DNA of 64,000 nucleotides from Tepidibacter mesophilus (lineage in GTDB: Bacteria > Bacillota > Clostridia > Peptostreptococcales > Peptostreptococcaceae), in contig NZ_BDQY01000015.1 of the NCBI RefSeq assembly GCF_002724055.1, positions 1 through 64,000 on the forward strand, in the 5' to 3' direction. Numbering within the stretch: the first letter of the stretch is position 1; each line of letters opens with the position of its first letter. This document shows, one piece after another, positions 63,843-64,000 of the stretch. A program made the position numbers and the translations under genes. The notes beneath the pieces are model-generated. The model saw nothing but the letters and a program-made list of their open reading frames with translations, did no database searches and had not been told where the DNA came from.

Positions 63843-64000
63843 TGGTGGAGGCGAGGGGAGTCGAACCCCTGTCCGAAAGCCCTTTCCCTAAAGCTTCTAC
63901 GAGTGTATCTACTATATTAGGTTCTCGTCTCTCCTAGTGCCTAGTAGCGGGCTCTAAGATTGACCAGCCTTAGTTAATCTGTCTTTAGTCAAGGCACCCT
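63843..64000 (-). ncRNA. ssrA: tmRNA, 3' part
   Basis: The minus strand ends in GGGGTTCGACTCCCCTCGCC followed by TCCACCA, the T arm, acceptor strand and encoded CCA of tmRNA. Upstream the sequence GACGAGAACC and the pseudoknot-rich segment follow. The 5' half and the tag-peptide ORF lie beyond the window. It rescues stalled ribosomes with SmpB. Confidence 0.95.

Overview
The window is AT-rich, with strong AGGAGG-type ribosome binding sites and many long perfect-stem terminators. Its gene set (a spore-germination permease relic, glycine and preQ1-I riboswitches, a BMP-type ABC transporter, chemoreceptors, two c-di-GMP enzymes) points to a spore-forming, probably motile anaerobic member of the Clostridia (Bacillota). 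The exact genus cannot be fixed from the sequence.

Layout. 0.1-7.8 kb: a CNNM/CorC-type membrane protein, a four-gene ABC uptake system on the minus strand (lipoprotein, double ATPase, two permeases) and a small sirohaem/Fe-S protein. 7.9-11.1 kb: a sodium:alanine/glycine symporter under a glycine riboswitch, the relic of a second such symporter, and a soluble Rossmann-chemoreceptor fusion. 11.2-15.2 kb: a compact type IIA topoisomerase pair. 15.4-22.7 kb: a plus-strand operon of a 1618-residue protein (HD phosphohydrolase, NMN adenylyltransferase-like, phosphoribosyltransferase-like parts), an LDH/MDH-fold protein and a flavodoxin-like Fe-S protein. It looks like an undescribed nucleotide or NAD-linked system. 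22.7-25.8 kb: GNAT, ApbE, QueT under a preQ1-I pseudoknot riboswitch, and a DnaQ-like exonuclease.

27.75-43.79 kb: an integrated element about 16 kb long that splits the thioredoxin-domain gene yyaL at its CHWC motif. Both ends share TGACACCA, and the rejoined ends give an attP-like site with 8-bp inverted arms. It carries a large serine integrase, an XRE repressor with twin operators, a winged-helix protein, a GIY-YIG coiled-coil protein, a three-gene operon that looks like an anti-phage system (PD-(D/E)XK nuclease, a protein with a PLD-like C-terminus, and an all-helical partner), a small membrane protein with an HIV-type slippery heptamer, and an IS21-family element. Three versions of the yyaL 5' end show repeated integration at one site, with the element supplying replacement 5' ends.

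44-64 kb: MreB, a broken GerAB-type germination permease, a peptidase PepV/YfcC transporter pair next to a Crp/Fnr regulator, and a CHASE4-GGDEF-HD-GYP protein. Then comes a minus-strand operon cheR(TPR)-cheW-mcp-cheA(REC)-cheB-REC/PAS/GGDEF, laid out like the Wsp surface-sensing system, in which a chemosensory array drives a diguanylate cyclase. The window ends with a type III polyketide synthase-like enzyme, a nucleotidyltransferase and the 3' part of tmRNA.

A structured repeat of about 125 bp occurs three times in the same orientation (5.55, 11.0 and 46.45 kb). Limits: all functions come from reading motifs. No alignments, structure predictions or database searches were run.
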